Positions 1 to 4,870 of a stretch of DNA of 5,615 bases are shown piece after piece. The stretch lies in contig DBAW01000180.1 in NCBI GenBank assembly GCA_002291855.1, positions 1 through 5,615 of the forward strand, given 5' to 3'. Position 1 is the stretch's first letter. Every line of letters begins with the position of its first letter. Under the pieces are notes generated by a model. The model was not told the DNA's origin and did not search any database. It saw only the letters and a program-made list of their open reading frames with translations. The stretch comes from Sphingomonas sp. UBA1000 (lineage in GTDB: Bacteria; Pseudomonadota; Alphaproteobacteria; Sphingomonadales; Sphingomonadaceae). A program made the position numbers and the translations under genes.

Positions 1-2
1 GC

Positions 3-371
3 GGGTCGAACGCGATGAGCGGGCGTCGCGGTCCCGACGAATTCGCCGCCGCCCGCCGCGCGCCGCTGGTCGTGCCGCCCGATTTCGCGCTGGTGCCGCC
101 GACGCCGGGTGCGCCGCGCCCGCAGGAAGCCGATTCGAGCACCCAGGCGCTGCAGGCGCTGTTCGGCGGCCCGGCCCCGCGCAGCAATGCGGAGCGCGTG
201 ACGCTGGGTCAGGCCGGCACCGACCGCGCGGCGGCGGGAATCCGCTCGGCAGCGGGCGATCCGGCGACCGTGGTGGTCGACAAGGGGCAGGTGACGCGCG
301 ACATCATCGCCGCGCCCGAGGGCGATGGTCAGGATGCGCGCGCCGCCGTGCCGGCAACGCCGCCGCGCTGA
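3..371 (+). CDS. DUF3035 (BamF-like) lipoprotein, 5' end missing
   Basis: This is the C-terminal part of a small DUF3035-family protein. The family is annotated in alphaproteobacteria as a lipoprotein accessory subunit (BamF) of the BAM complex, which inserts beta-barrel proteins into the outer membrane. The visible signature is PDEFAAARRAPLVVPPDFAL, followed by a proline-rich PPTPGAPRPQE stretch, then a polar, disordered-looking C-terminus. The reading frame is open to the left edge (codons 3-14 read G-S-N-A before the ATG at 15). Family members carry a lipoprotein signal peptide and a short linker before the PDEF segment, so I take the ATG at 15 as internal and the true start as lying outside the window. 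It ends at TGA 369-371 and is followed by an intrinsic terminator. Family recognition is by eye. The BamF role is family knowledge and was not tested here. Confidence 0.8.
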   Translation, partial: GSNAMSGRRGPDEFAAARRAPLVVPPDFALVPPTPGAPRPQEADSSTQALQALFGGPAPRSNAERVTLGQAGTDRAAAGIRSAAGDPATVVVDKGQVTRDIIAAPEGDGQDARAAVPATPPR

Positions 372-399
372 TCCGGTTCGCCGCGCACAGCCGATATCC

Positions 400-430
400 G
401 GCCCCGGTGCCCAGCGCCGGGGCCTTTTTC
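400..430 (+). terminator. Intrinsic terminator of the DUF3035 gene
   Basis: A perfect 8-bp stem, GGCCCCGG (400-407) with CCGGGGCC (417-424), has a 9-nt loop and is followed at once by TTTTT (425-429). It lies 28 bases after the DUF3035 stop codon and faces rightward. Rightward transcription from the DUF3035 gene should therefore stop here and not read into glnK. Confidence 0.88.
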
Positions 431-450
431 ATGTCCGGAGCAATGGCCTG

Positions 451-485
451 AAAAAAATGGCCGGCAAGATCGTGTCTTGCCGGCC
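451..485 (-). terminator. Leftward intrinsic terminator of the predicted small RNA
   Basis: A perfect 10-bp inverted repeat, GGCCGGCAAG (459-468) and CTTGCCGGCC (476-485), has a 7-nt loop. On the minus strand the stem is followed by one A and then seven T (complement of 451-457), an ideal intrinsic terminator. On the plus strand no T-run follows the stem, so its direction is clearly leftward. No annotated leftward protein gene lies upstream of it, which implies an unannotated leftward transcript. It faces the DUF3035 terminator about 20 bases away, an arrangement expected between convergent transcripts. Confidence 0.85.
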
Positions 486-540
486 CGAGGTCGTCCGCAG
501 GAGGAACATCGAAGGCCGGGGCGGAAACCCTGACCGTCGC
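451..540 (-). ncRNA. Predicted sigma-54-dependent small RNA, about 90 nt
   Basis: A short leftward transcript is bounded on both sides by strong signals. A minus-strand sigma-54 promoter at 551-565 predicts a start near 538-541, and a minus-strand intrinsic terminator (stem 459-485, U7 from 457-451) predicts an end near 451. The RNA would be about 88-90 nt. Its 3' part is the 10-bp terminator hairpin. Its 5' part can form a weak stem (UCCGC, complement of 521-525, with GCGGA, complement of 494-498) whose loop holds CCUCCU (complement of 499-504), a sequence able to pair with Shine-Dalgarno sites. No credible reading frame with a ribosome binding site lies inside it. The only ATG frame runs through the terminator. 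Divergent placement from glnK-amtB suggests a nitrogen-controlled regulatory RNA. I do not recognise it as a member of a named RNA family. The boundaries and function are inference. Confidence 0.6.
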
Positions 541-550
541 CAATATCTCC

Positions 551-565
551 GCAAAGACCGTGCCA
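551..565 (-). promoter_or_regulatory. Sigma-54 (-24/-12) promoter, leftward
   Basis: Read on the minus strand, the site is TGGCACG-GTCT-TTGC with C before it and G after it. This matches the sigma-54 consensus (YTGGCACGRNNNTTGCW) at every fixed position except the last. The GG and GC dinucleotides are exactly 10 bases apart. The predicted transcription start is about position 539. Sigma-54 promoters need an activator bound upstream. Two inverted repeats lie about 100 and 190 bases upstream of this start, the usual range for NtrC-type enhancers. The assignment is from consensus matching only. Confidence 0.75.
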
Positions 566-630
566 GCCCCGGTTTTCCGCCATTTCTGCTCCAAAGACCG
601 GTCATGATGGCTGATGGTCTGCCCGACAAA

Positions 631-656
631 TGTGCAGCGCAACACCAAACTGCACA
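631..656. promoter_or_regulatory. Inverted repeat, candidate NtrC-type enhancer site
   Basis: TGTGCAG (631-637) and CTGCACA (650-656) form a perfect 7-bp inverted repeat with a 12-base spacer. The spacer contains CACCAAA, which resembles one half of the enterobacterial NtrC site. The centre is about 104 bases upstream of the predicted small-RNA start and about 160 bases upstream of glnK. It could serve one or both transcripts. The match to an NtrC site is partial, so which protein binds is inference. Confidence 0.4.
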
Positions 657-705
657 AAAAACAGTCAATCATCGGGATCTTGTGGCGCTTTACCAAAGCA
701 AAAAC

Positions 706-747
706 AATTGTGCGACGCAGCATCATAACGGGCGCGATCGCACAATT
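706..747. promoter_or_regulatory. Long-armed inverted repeat upstream of glnK
   Basis: AATTGTGCGA (706-715) and TCGCACAATT (738-747) are perfect 10-bp inverted arms with a 22-base spacer. The arm centres are 32 bases apart, close to three helical turns, which fits two protein-bound half-sites on one face of the DNA. The right arm overlaps the palindrome GCGATCGC (734-741). The left arm begins a stretch (709-722) that matches 631-644 at 11 of 14 positions, so the two regulatory sites share a motif. It lies 59 bases before the glnK start codon. It could also form a hairpin if transcribed. Confidence 0.45.
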
Positions 748-806
748 TCATTGACGACCCGTTCACAAAGATGAAACAACCGAGTCGCCGAGAGCGGGGG
801 ACGTGC

Positions 807-1145
807 ATGAAAATTGTCACAGCGATCATCAAACCGTTCCAGATCGATCGCGTCCGCGAGGCGCTGACCGGGCTGGGCGTGTCCGGCCTGACGATCACCG
901 AAGTGCGCGGGTTCGGCCGGCAAAAGGGCCAGACCGAAATCTATCGCGGGGCCGAATACACGACCAACCTTGTGCCCAAGCTCAAGGTCGAGGTGGTGTG
1001 CCCCGAGGCGCGGGTCGACGCCATTGTCGAGGCCATTCAGGCCGCCGCCGTCACCGGATCGATCGGCGACGGCAAGATTTTCGTTCAGCCGATCGAACAG
1101 GCGGTCCGCATCCGCACCGGGGAGACGGGCGATGCGGCGATCTGA
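807..1145 (+). CDS. glnK: PII nitrogen regulatory protein GlnK
   Basis: This 112-residue PII signal protein forms a trimer that senses ATP/ADP and 2-oxoglutarate in the cytoplasm. When nitrogen is ample, it plugs the ammonium channel encoded next door. The sequence begins MKIVTAIIKPF, as PII proteins do. The T-loop runs about residues 37-55 with the uridylylation site Tyr51 (context RGAEYTTN). The nucleotide-binding loop TGSIGDGKIF is at 83-92, and the C-terminal RIRTGE segment at 101-106. An in-frame ATG at 771 would add 12 residues that no PII protein carries. The start at 807 also has a G-rich ribosome binding site (GCGGGGGA) about six bases upstream. Only 16 bases separate its stop from amtB, so the two are one operon. 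I use glnK rather than glnB because of the amtB linkage. The Tyr51 site implies control by a GlnD uridylyltransferase encoded elsewhere. Confidence 0.95.
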   Translation: MKIVTAIIKPFQIDRVREALTGLGVSGLTITEVRGFGRQKGQTEIYRGAEYTTNLVPKLKVEVVCPEARVDAIVEAIQAAAVTGSIGDGKIFVQPIEQAVRIRTGETGDAAI

Positions 1146-1161
1146 CCGGAAGGGGGGAAGC

Positions 1162-2592
1162 ATGATTGCAAAATCGTTGGCCGGGCTCGGCCTTGCGCTG
1201 TTTGCGGCGCTGCCGGCCTGGGCGCAGGGCGCGGCCGTGTCCGCCATTCCCGAGCCGAGCGTGGACAAGGGGGATGTCGCCTGGATGCTGGTGTCGTCGG
1301 CGCTGGTGCTGATGATGTCGGCGCCGGGCCTCGCGCTGTTCTATGGCGGGCTGGTGCGCACCAAGAACATGCTGTCGGTGCTGACCCAGGTGTTCATGAT
1401 CGTCTGCCTGGTCGCGGTGATCTGGGTGTGCTGGGGCTACAGCATCGCCTTTACCGAGGGGAATGCGTTTTTCGGCGGCTTCGGCAAGCTGTTCCTGAAG
1501 GGTGTCGACGCCAATTCGCAGGCGGCGACCTTCTCCAACGGCGTCTATATCCCCGAATATGTGTTCATCTGTTTCCAGATGACCTTTGCCTGCATCACCC
1601 CGGCGCTGATCGTCGGGGCCTTTGCCGAGCGGGTGAAGTTTTCCGCGCTGATGCTGTTCGTGACGCTGTGGGTGACGCTGATCTATTTCCCGATGGCGCA
1701 CATGGTCTGGTATTGGGACGGGCCGGATGCGATTGCCAAGGCGGCGCTCGCCGGGGCGGATGCGCTGGCGGCGGCCAATGGCCATGCCGGCTTCCTGTTC
1801 CAGATGGGCGCGCTCGATTTCGCCGGCGGCACTGTCGTCCATATCAATGCCGGGGTGGCCGGGCTGGTCGGGGCGATCATGCTCGGCAAGCGGCTCGGCT
1901 ATCCGCGCGATCCGATGCCGCCGCATTCGCTGACCATGACGATGATCGGCGCGTCGCTGCTGTGGGTCGGCTGGTTCGGCTTCAATGCCGGATCCAATCT
2001 CGAGGCCAATGGCGTCACCGCGGTCGCGTTCATCAACACCTTTGTCGCCACCGCCGCGGCGGCGCTCAGCTGGGTGCTGGTCGAACAGGCGACCGGCGGC
2101 AAGCCGTCGCTGCTGGGCGCGGTCACCGGCGCGGTGGCGGGGCTGGTCGCGGTCACGCCGGCCTCGGGCTTTGCCGGGCCGATGGGGGCGGTGGTGCTGG
2201 GGCTGATCGTCTCGCCGATCTGCTTCTTCTTCGTCGCCAAGGTGAAGGTGAAGCTTGGCTATGACGATTCGCTCGACGTGTTCGGCGTCCATTGCGTCGG
2301 CGGGATCGTCGGCGCGCTGGCGACGGGCATATTGGTCGATCCCGCGCTCGGCGGGCAGGGCGTGGCCGATTATGCCAGCCAGCCGGGCACCGCGGTGTTC
2401 GCCTATGGCGGCATGGCGACCCAGCTCTGGGCGCAGGCCAAGGCGGTGCTGTTCACCCTGGCCTGGTCGGGAATCGGTTCAGCTATCCTGTATCTGGCGA
2501 TCGACAAGACGATTGGCCTGCGTGCCGGTGATGAAGAGCAGCATGCTGGCCTTGATATCTCCGATCATGGCGAGCGTGCGTATAACTACTGA
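1162..2592 (+). CDS. amtB: Ammonium transporter AmtB
   Basis: This 476-residue Amt/Rh-family channel in the inner membrane takes up ammonium. A signal peptide is expected (cleavage after AWA, residues 19-21), as in E. coli AmtB, followed by about 11 membrane helices. By alignment from memory to E. coli AmtB, key residues are present: gate phenylalanines Phe142 (FQMTF) and Phe274 (WFGFNAGS), Ser278 and Trp183 of the external ammonium site, Asp219 (ALDFAGG), and the central pore pair His227 (VVHINA) and His377 (VFGVH). The C-terminus ends GLDISDHGERAYNY, the cytoplasmic tail that GlnK-type proteins engage. The loop between Trp183 and ALDF is about 33 residues, longer than in E. coli, as in other alphaproteobacterial members. 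The start at 1162 has a strong AGGGGGGAAG ribosome binding site and directly precedes the signal peptide. The gene is co-transcribed with glnK. Confidence 0.97.
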   Translation: MIAKSLAGLGLALFAALPAWAQGAAVSAIPEPSVDKGDVAWMLVSSALVLMMSAPGLALFYGGLVRTKNMLSVLTQVFMIVCLVAVIWVCWGYSIAFTEGNAFFGGFGKLFLKGVDANSQAATFSNGVYIPEYVFICFQMTFACITPALIVGAFAERVKFSALMLFVTLWVTLIYFPMAHMVWYWDGPDAIAKAALAGADALAAANGHAGFLFQMGALDFAGGTVVHINAGVAGLVGAIMLGKRLGYPRDPMPPHSLTMTMIGASLLWVGWFGFNAGSNLEANGVTAVAFINTFVATAAAALSWVLVEQATGGKPSLLGAVTGAVAGLVAVTPASGFAGPMGAVVLGLIVSPICFFFVAKVKVKLGYDDSLDVFGVHCVGGIVGALATGILVDPALGGQGVADYASQPGTAVFAYGGMATQLWAQAKAVLFTLAWSGIGSAILYLAIDKTIGLRAGDEEQHAGLDISDHGERAYNY

Positions 2593-2700
2593 TCAAATAT
2601 TATTGTAAATCGAATCCATTAAAACTATGCATTTGTGCCTGGAGTAAAACGTAGTTCTACTATGATTAGTGTTGCTTATTTTGCTTTTGCACTTTTCATA
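2593..2700. promoter_or_regulatory. A+T-rich spacer after amtB, likely promoter region
   Basis: By hand count, about 30% of these 108 bases are G or C, against roughly two-thirds in the flanking genes. Such a sharp drop is usual for a promoter region in high-GC bacteria. Possible elements are TATGAT (2661-2666) and TTGCTT (2672-2677) with CATAAT (2697-2702), but none has a convincing partner at 16-18 bases. No clear intrinsic terminator for amtB is visible, so partial read-through into the next gene is possible. The existence of a promoter here is inference. Confidence 0.35.
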
Positions 2701-2727
2701 ATAAGAACAAGCTGAGTCCGCCGGAGG

Positions 2728-2744
2728 AGTAACCAAGAGTTACT
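2728..2744. promoter_or_regulatory. Small inverted repeat before the DUF6733 gene
   Basis: AGTAAC (2728-2733) and GTTACT (2739-2744) are perfect arms around a 5-base spacer. They sit three bases before the ribosome binding site AAGAGGA (2747-2753), which lies 8 bases from the ATG at 2762. A second Shine-Dalgarno-like string (CCGGAGGAG, 2721-2729) overlaps the left arm but has no start codon nearby. This could be a short leader hairpin that keeps the ribosome site open, or a repressor site. Nothing visible decides between them. Confidence 0.3.
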
Positions 2745-2761
2745 TTAAGAGGACGAAAATC

Positions 2762-3523
2762 ATGAAGATGATCAGCAAGAACGTTTTGCTCCGGGCCATG
2801 TGCATGACGCTGGCCGGCATCGCCGCCCCGGCGGTCGCCCAGGAGCGGGAGTCGAGCTACACCGTCGCCCTGAACCAGGACAGTTTCTTCGGCTTCTACC
2901 CGACGTTCAGCGGCTCGATCCCCACGGGGGAAAAGACCGATTTCACATTCTACGGCATTTTCTGGACCAAGCCGGCCTTCGGGCTCAACCCGACCAACAC
3001 CGGCGACGATCTGTGGACAGAATTCGGCGTCGGGGTGAACTTCAACCTTGCCGATGGCAAGCTGAAGGTGAAGCCGCAGATCGGCCTGACCAATGGCGCG
3101 CTGCTGTCGGGCGGGTCGGTCAACGCCGCCGGGGTGGTGCAGGGGGCCAAGTTCGCCGACGGCGTGGTGCCGAGCCTGACGGTCAACTATGCCGATGAGA
3201 AGGTCGAGGCGGAGTTTTATGCCGGCTATTATGCGGCGCTGCGCAACCGTGGCGACGATGCGGCGCTCGACTTCCTCCACACCTGGACCAATGTCGGCTA
3301 CAAGTTCAGCGACAAGGCGTCGGCCGGCGTGCATTATGAGCTGCTGTCGAACACCCGCAACACCTATCCCGGCGGGGCCACTGCGCGGGTTTATCAGTGG
3401 GTCGGCCCCTATGTGCAGTTCAGCCTGCCCAAGGGTTTTTACGCCCGCTTTACCGGTGGCGCGGATATCGAGAGCGGAAATGCCGGCGATTTCTACAAGA
3501 TGAGCATCGGCATGACGTTCTGA
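2762..3523 (+). CDS. DUF6733-type predicted outer-membrane barrel protein
   Basis: This 253-residue exported protein has a signal peptide (residues 1-26, cleavage after AVA before QERES). The mature part has alternating hydrophobic and polar residues, many aromatic residues and Gly-rich turns, and ends in Phe (GMTF), the C-terminal residue used by the BAM machinery. All of this points to a small outer-membrane beta-barrel. The NQDSFFGFYPTFSGSIPTGE segment (39-58) and the following TDFTFYGIFWT resemble the DUF6733 family, which I recall mainly from sphingomonads and near amtB. No catalytic or ligand-binding residues can be named. The start has a good ribosome binding site (AAGAGGA). A second ATG two codons on is less well placed. 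Its position behind glnK-amtB suggests a role in nitrogen uptake across the outer membrane, but the substrate is unknown. Confidence 0.82.
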   Translation: MKMISKNVLLRAMCMTLAGIAAPAVAQERESSYTVALNQDSFFGFYPTFSGSIPTGEKTDFTFYGIFWTKPAFGLNPTNTGDDLWTEFGVGVNFNLADGKLKVKPQIGLTNGALLSGGSVNAAGVVQGAKFADGVVPSLTVNYADEKVEAEFYAGYYAALRNRGDDAALDFLHTWTNVGYKFSDKASAGVHYELLSNTRNTYPGGATARVYQWVGPYVQFSLPKGFYARFTGGADIESGNAGDFYKMSIGMTF

Positions 3524-3532
3524 TCCGGGCAT

Positions 3533-3551
3533 GACCGGCGCAGGGCCGGTC
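3533..3551 (+). terminator. Stem-loop after the DUF6733 gene
   Basis: GACCGGC (3533-3539) pairs with GCCGGTC (3545-3551) around a 5-base loop, nine bases after the stop codon. No T-run follows, so it is either a weak or factor-assisted terminator or a 3'-end stabilising hairpin. Confidence 0.4.
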
Positions 3552-3600
3552 GATTGACAGCAATCGCGGCAGCTGCCCGGAACCGGCGGCGCCGATCATC

Positions 3601-3630
3601 TTGACGCATCTGTCCGGACAGCCGGAATAT
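3601..3630 (+). promoter_or_regulatory. Promoter candidate with a palindrome in its spacer
   Basis: TTGACG (3601-3606) and GAATAT (3625-3630) are 18 bases apart and resemble -35 and -10 elements. The spacer contains the perfect 12-bp palindrome CTGTCCGGACAG (3610-3621), a good place for a repressor to bind. The predicted start, near 3637, falls on the first bases of the hairpin at 3637-3671. If active, it could supply the TorF-type gene 200 bases downstream, provided transcription passes that hairpin. In the rest of the 3524-3837 spacer I see only the two hairpins and the purine-rich ribosome site before 3838. Confidence 0.3.
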
Positions 3631-3636
3631 GCGACA

Positions 3637-3674
3637 AAAGGGGCTGGCATGTCTTTCATGCCGGCCCCTTTACC
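3637..3674. terminator. Long hairpin, probably a bidirectional terminator
   Basis: A 15-bp stem (3637-3651 with 3657-3671, one G-U pair) closes a 5-base loop. The plus strand leaves the stem through CCCCTTT and the minus strand through CCCCTTTT, so it can terminate in either direction, though both T-runs are short. It separates the DUF6733 gene from the TorF-type gene. On the plus strand it could also act as an attenuator in a long leader of the TorF-type gene. Confidence 0.6.
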
Positions 3675-3837
3675 TTGTCTCATCGCCCAGGAAAATCGCC
3701 AGCAAAGCATAAAAGAATTTGATTCATGCCATAAGCGTGCATAGCATCAAGCGGCTGGCGGATACGCACCCGAAACGAGGTGCGCCGCGCCACGCGCAGG
3801 ACGGACGACGCGATTTTCTTTGCGGGGGGTCTGGTCT

Positions 3838-4659
3838 ATGCGCGCTTATCTTGGTGGCTTGGCGTTTGTTGCGGCTCTGTCGGCCTCGCCGGCTTTGGCT
3901 CAGGACGGCGAGGCGACGCCCGCCTTCACCGTCAGCGGAACCGCTGCCCTGCTGTCCGATTACCGGTTTCGCGGCGTGTCGCAGAGCGACAAGGAAATGG
4001 CCGTGCAGGCCGGGCTTACCATCACCCACAAAAGCGGGCTTTATGCCGGTGCCTGGGGCTCGAACCTGGCCGGTTGGGGCACGTTTGGCGGGGCCAATAT
4101 CGAGCTTGATCTGATCGCCGGCTACAAGACCGCGATCAGCGAGACCGGCACCATCGATGTCGGTCTGACCTGGTATATGTATCCGGGCGGTGCCGACGTC
4201 ACCGATTTCGCCGAACCCTATGTGAAGCTCAGCGGCACGACCGGCCCGGTCACGCTGCTTGCCGGCATTGCCTATGCGCCCAAGCAGCGCGCGCTGGGCA
4301 ATTTCTCGGCAACGCCGCAAAGCCGGGGGCAGAAGCAGGACAATCTCTATCTGTGGGGCGATGCCGCCGCGCCGATCGCCGGCACGCCGCTGACCGCCAA
4401 GGCGCATCTCGGCTATTCGAAAGGCAATCCGGGGCTGGGGCCGAACGGCACCAGCGTCTCGCCGACCGGCGAATATCTCGACTGGCTGCTCGGGCTCGAT
4501 TTCACGGTCAAGGATCTGACGCTGGGCGTCGCTTATGCCGATACCGACATTTCGCGGGCGCAAAGCGCCTATCTGCAGCCGGGCTTCAGCAAGGCAGGGG
4601 GGGGCGTGACCTCGATTGCCGGCGGCACGGTGATCGTGTCGCTGACCGCCGCCTTCTGA
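3838..4659 (+). CDS. TorF-family putative porin (TIGR02001-like)
   Basis: This 273-residue protein has a signal peptide (residues 1-21, cleavage after ALA before QDGE) and a mature part built of amphipathic beta strands. The motif near the mature N-terminus, TAALLSDYRFRGVSQSDKE (about 35-53), is the hallmark of the TorF/TIGR02001 family of small proteobacterial outer-membrane proteins. The chain ends in Phe (TAAF), as expected for a BAM substrate. The family's transported molecule is not established. I chose the ATG at 3838 because it starts directly at the signal peptide, with a GGGGGG ribosome site 8 bases upstream. A TTG at 3820 in the same frame would put an atypical extension before the signal peptide and would consume that ribosome site. 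Family members often sit near PII and ammonium transporter genes, as here. It probably has its own promoter in the 314-base spacer before it. Confidence 0.88.
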   Translation: MRAYLGGLAFVAALSASPALAQDGEATPAFTVSGTAALLSDYRFRGVSQSDKEMAVQAGLTITHKSGLYAGAWGSNLAGWGTFGGANIELDLIAGYKTAISETGTIDVGLTWYMYPGGADVTDFAEPYVKLSGTTGPVTLLAGIAYAPKQRALGNFSATPQSRGQKQDNLYLWGDAAAPIAGTPLTAKAHLGYSKGNPGLGPNGTSVSPTGEYLDWLLGLDFTVKDLTLGVAYADTDISRAQSAYLQPGFSKAGGGVTSIAGGTVIVSLTAAF

Positions 4660-4687
4660 CCGGCCCGGCGGGGATCGGGCACCGGTC
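4658..4687 (+). terminator. Possible stem-loop ending the TorF-type transcript
   Basis: GACCGGCCCG (4658-4667) can pair with CGGGC (4676-4680) and CGGTC (4683-4687) with a 2-base bulge and an 8-base loop. The stem overlaps the stop codon. No T-run follows, so termination here would be weak. In this GC-rich stretch a chance hairpin is likely. Apart from this, the 211-base spacer to the kinase gene shows nothing I can name. Confidence 0.3.
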
Positions 4688-4870
4688 GTCGGTTTCGATG
4701 CCGGGTCCGGTCCGGTTTACCCGTTTCCGCCCTGTTCGCTGGCCATCGGTTCCGTTAGGTTCCTTTCGTCTGGCGGTGCCGCCCGTCCTGCTGCCGATCA
4801 GCCCGACCGCCCGGCCGGGCCGCAGCGGCGGCGGGGATTGCGGCGGCTTCGAAGCGGAGAGCGGGGGCAT

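Noticed and set aside
429..668. Leftward open frame of 79 codons across the glnK upstream region
   Set aside because: It runs through the leftward terminator, has no ribosome binding site, and its sequence resembles no family I know. The RNA interpretation explains the signals better.
771..806. Extended glnK start at ATG 771
   Set aside because: It adds 12 residues not found in PII proteins. The 807 start gives the canonical MKIV N-terminus and Tyr51 numbering.
1051..2292. Long leftward open frame of 413 codons antisense to amtB
   Set aside because: It is a codon-bias shadow of a high-GC gene: Arg/His/Gln-rich, with no domain. The plus-strand AmtB is unmistakable.
2670..2685. Sigma-54-like site before the DUF6733 gene (TTGCT at the -12 side)
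   Set aside because: The essential GG of the -24 element is replaced by GT and most of the -24 box is missing. Likely chance in T-rich DNA.
3554..3559. Perfect TTGACA box after the DUF6733 gene
   Set aside because: No -10-like sequence lies at 16-18 bases; the downstream DNA is GC-rich.
3820..3837. TTG start for the TorF-type gene
   Set aside because: It would place extra residues before a normal signal peptide and overlap the ribosome binding site used by ATG 3838.
4749..4762. Alphaproteobacterial LexA-like GTTC repeat before the kinase gene
   Set aside because: The two GTTC units are separated by 6 bases rather than the required 7, and there is no SOS context.
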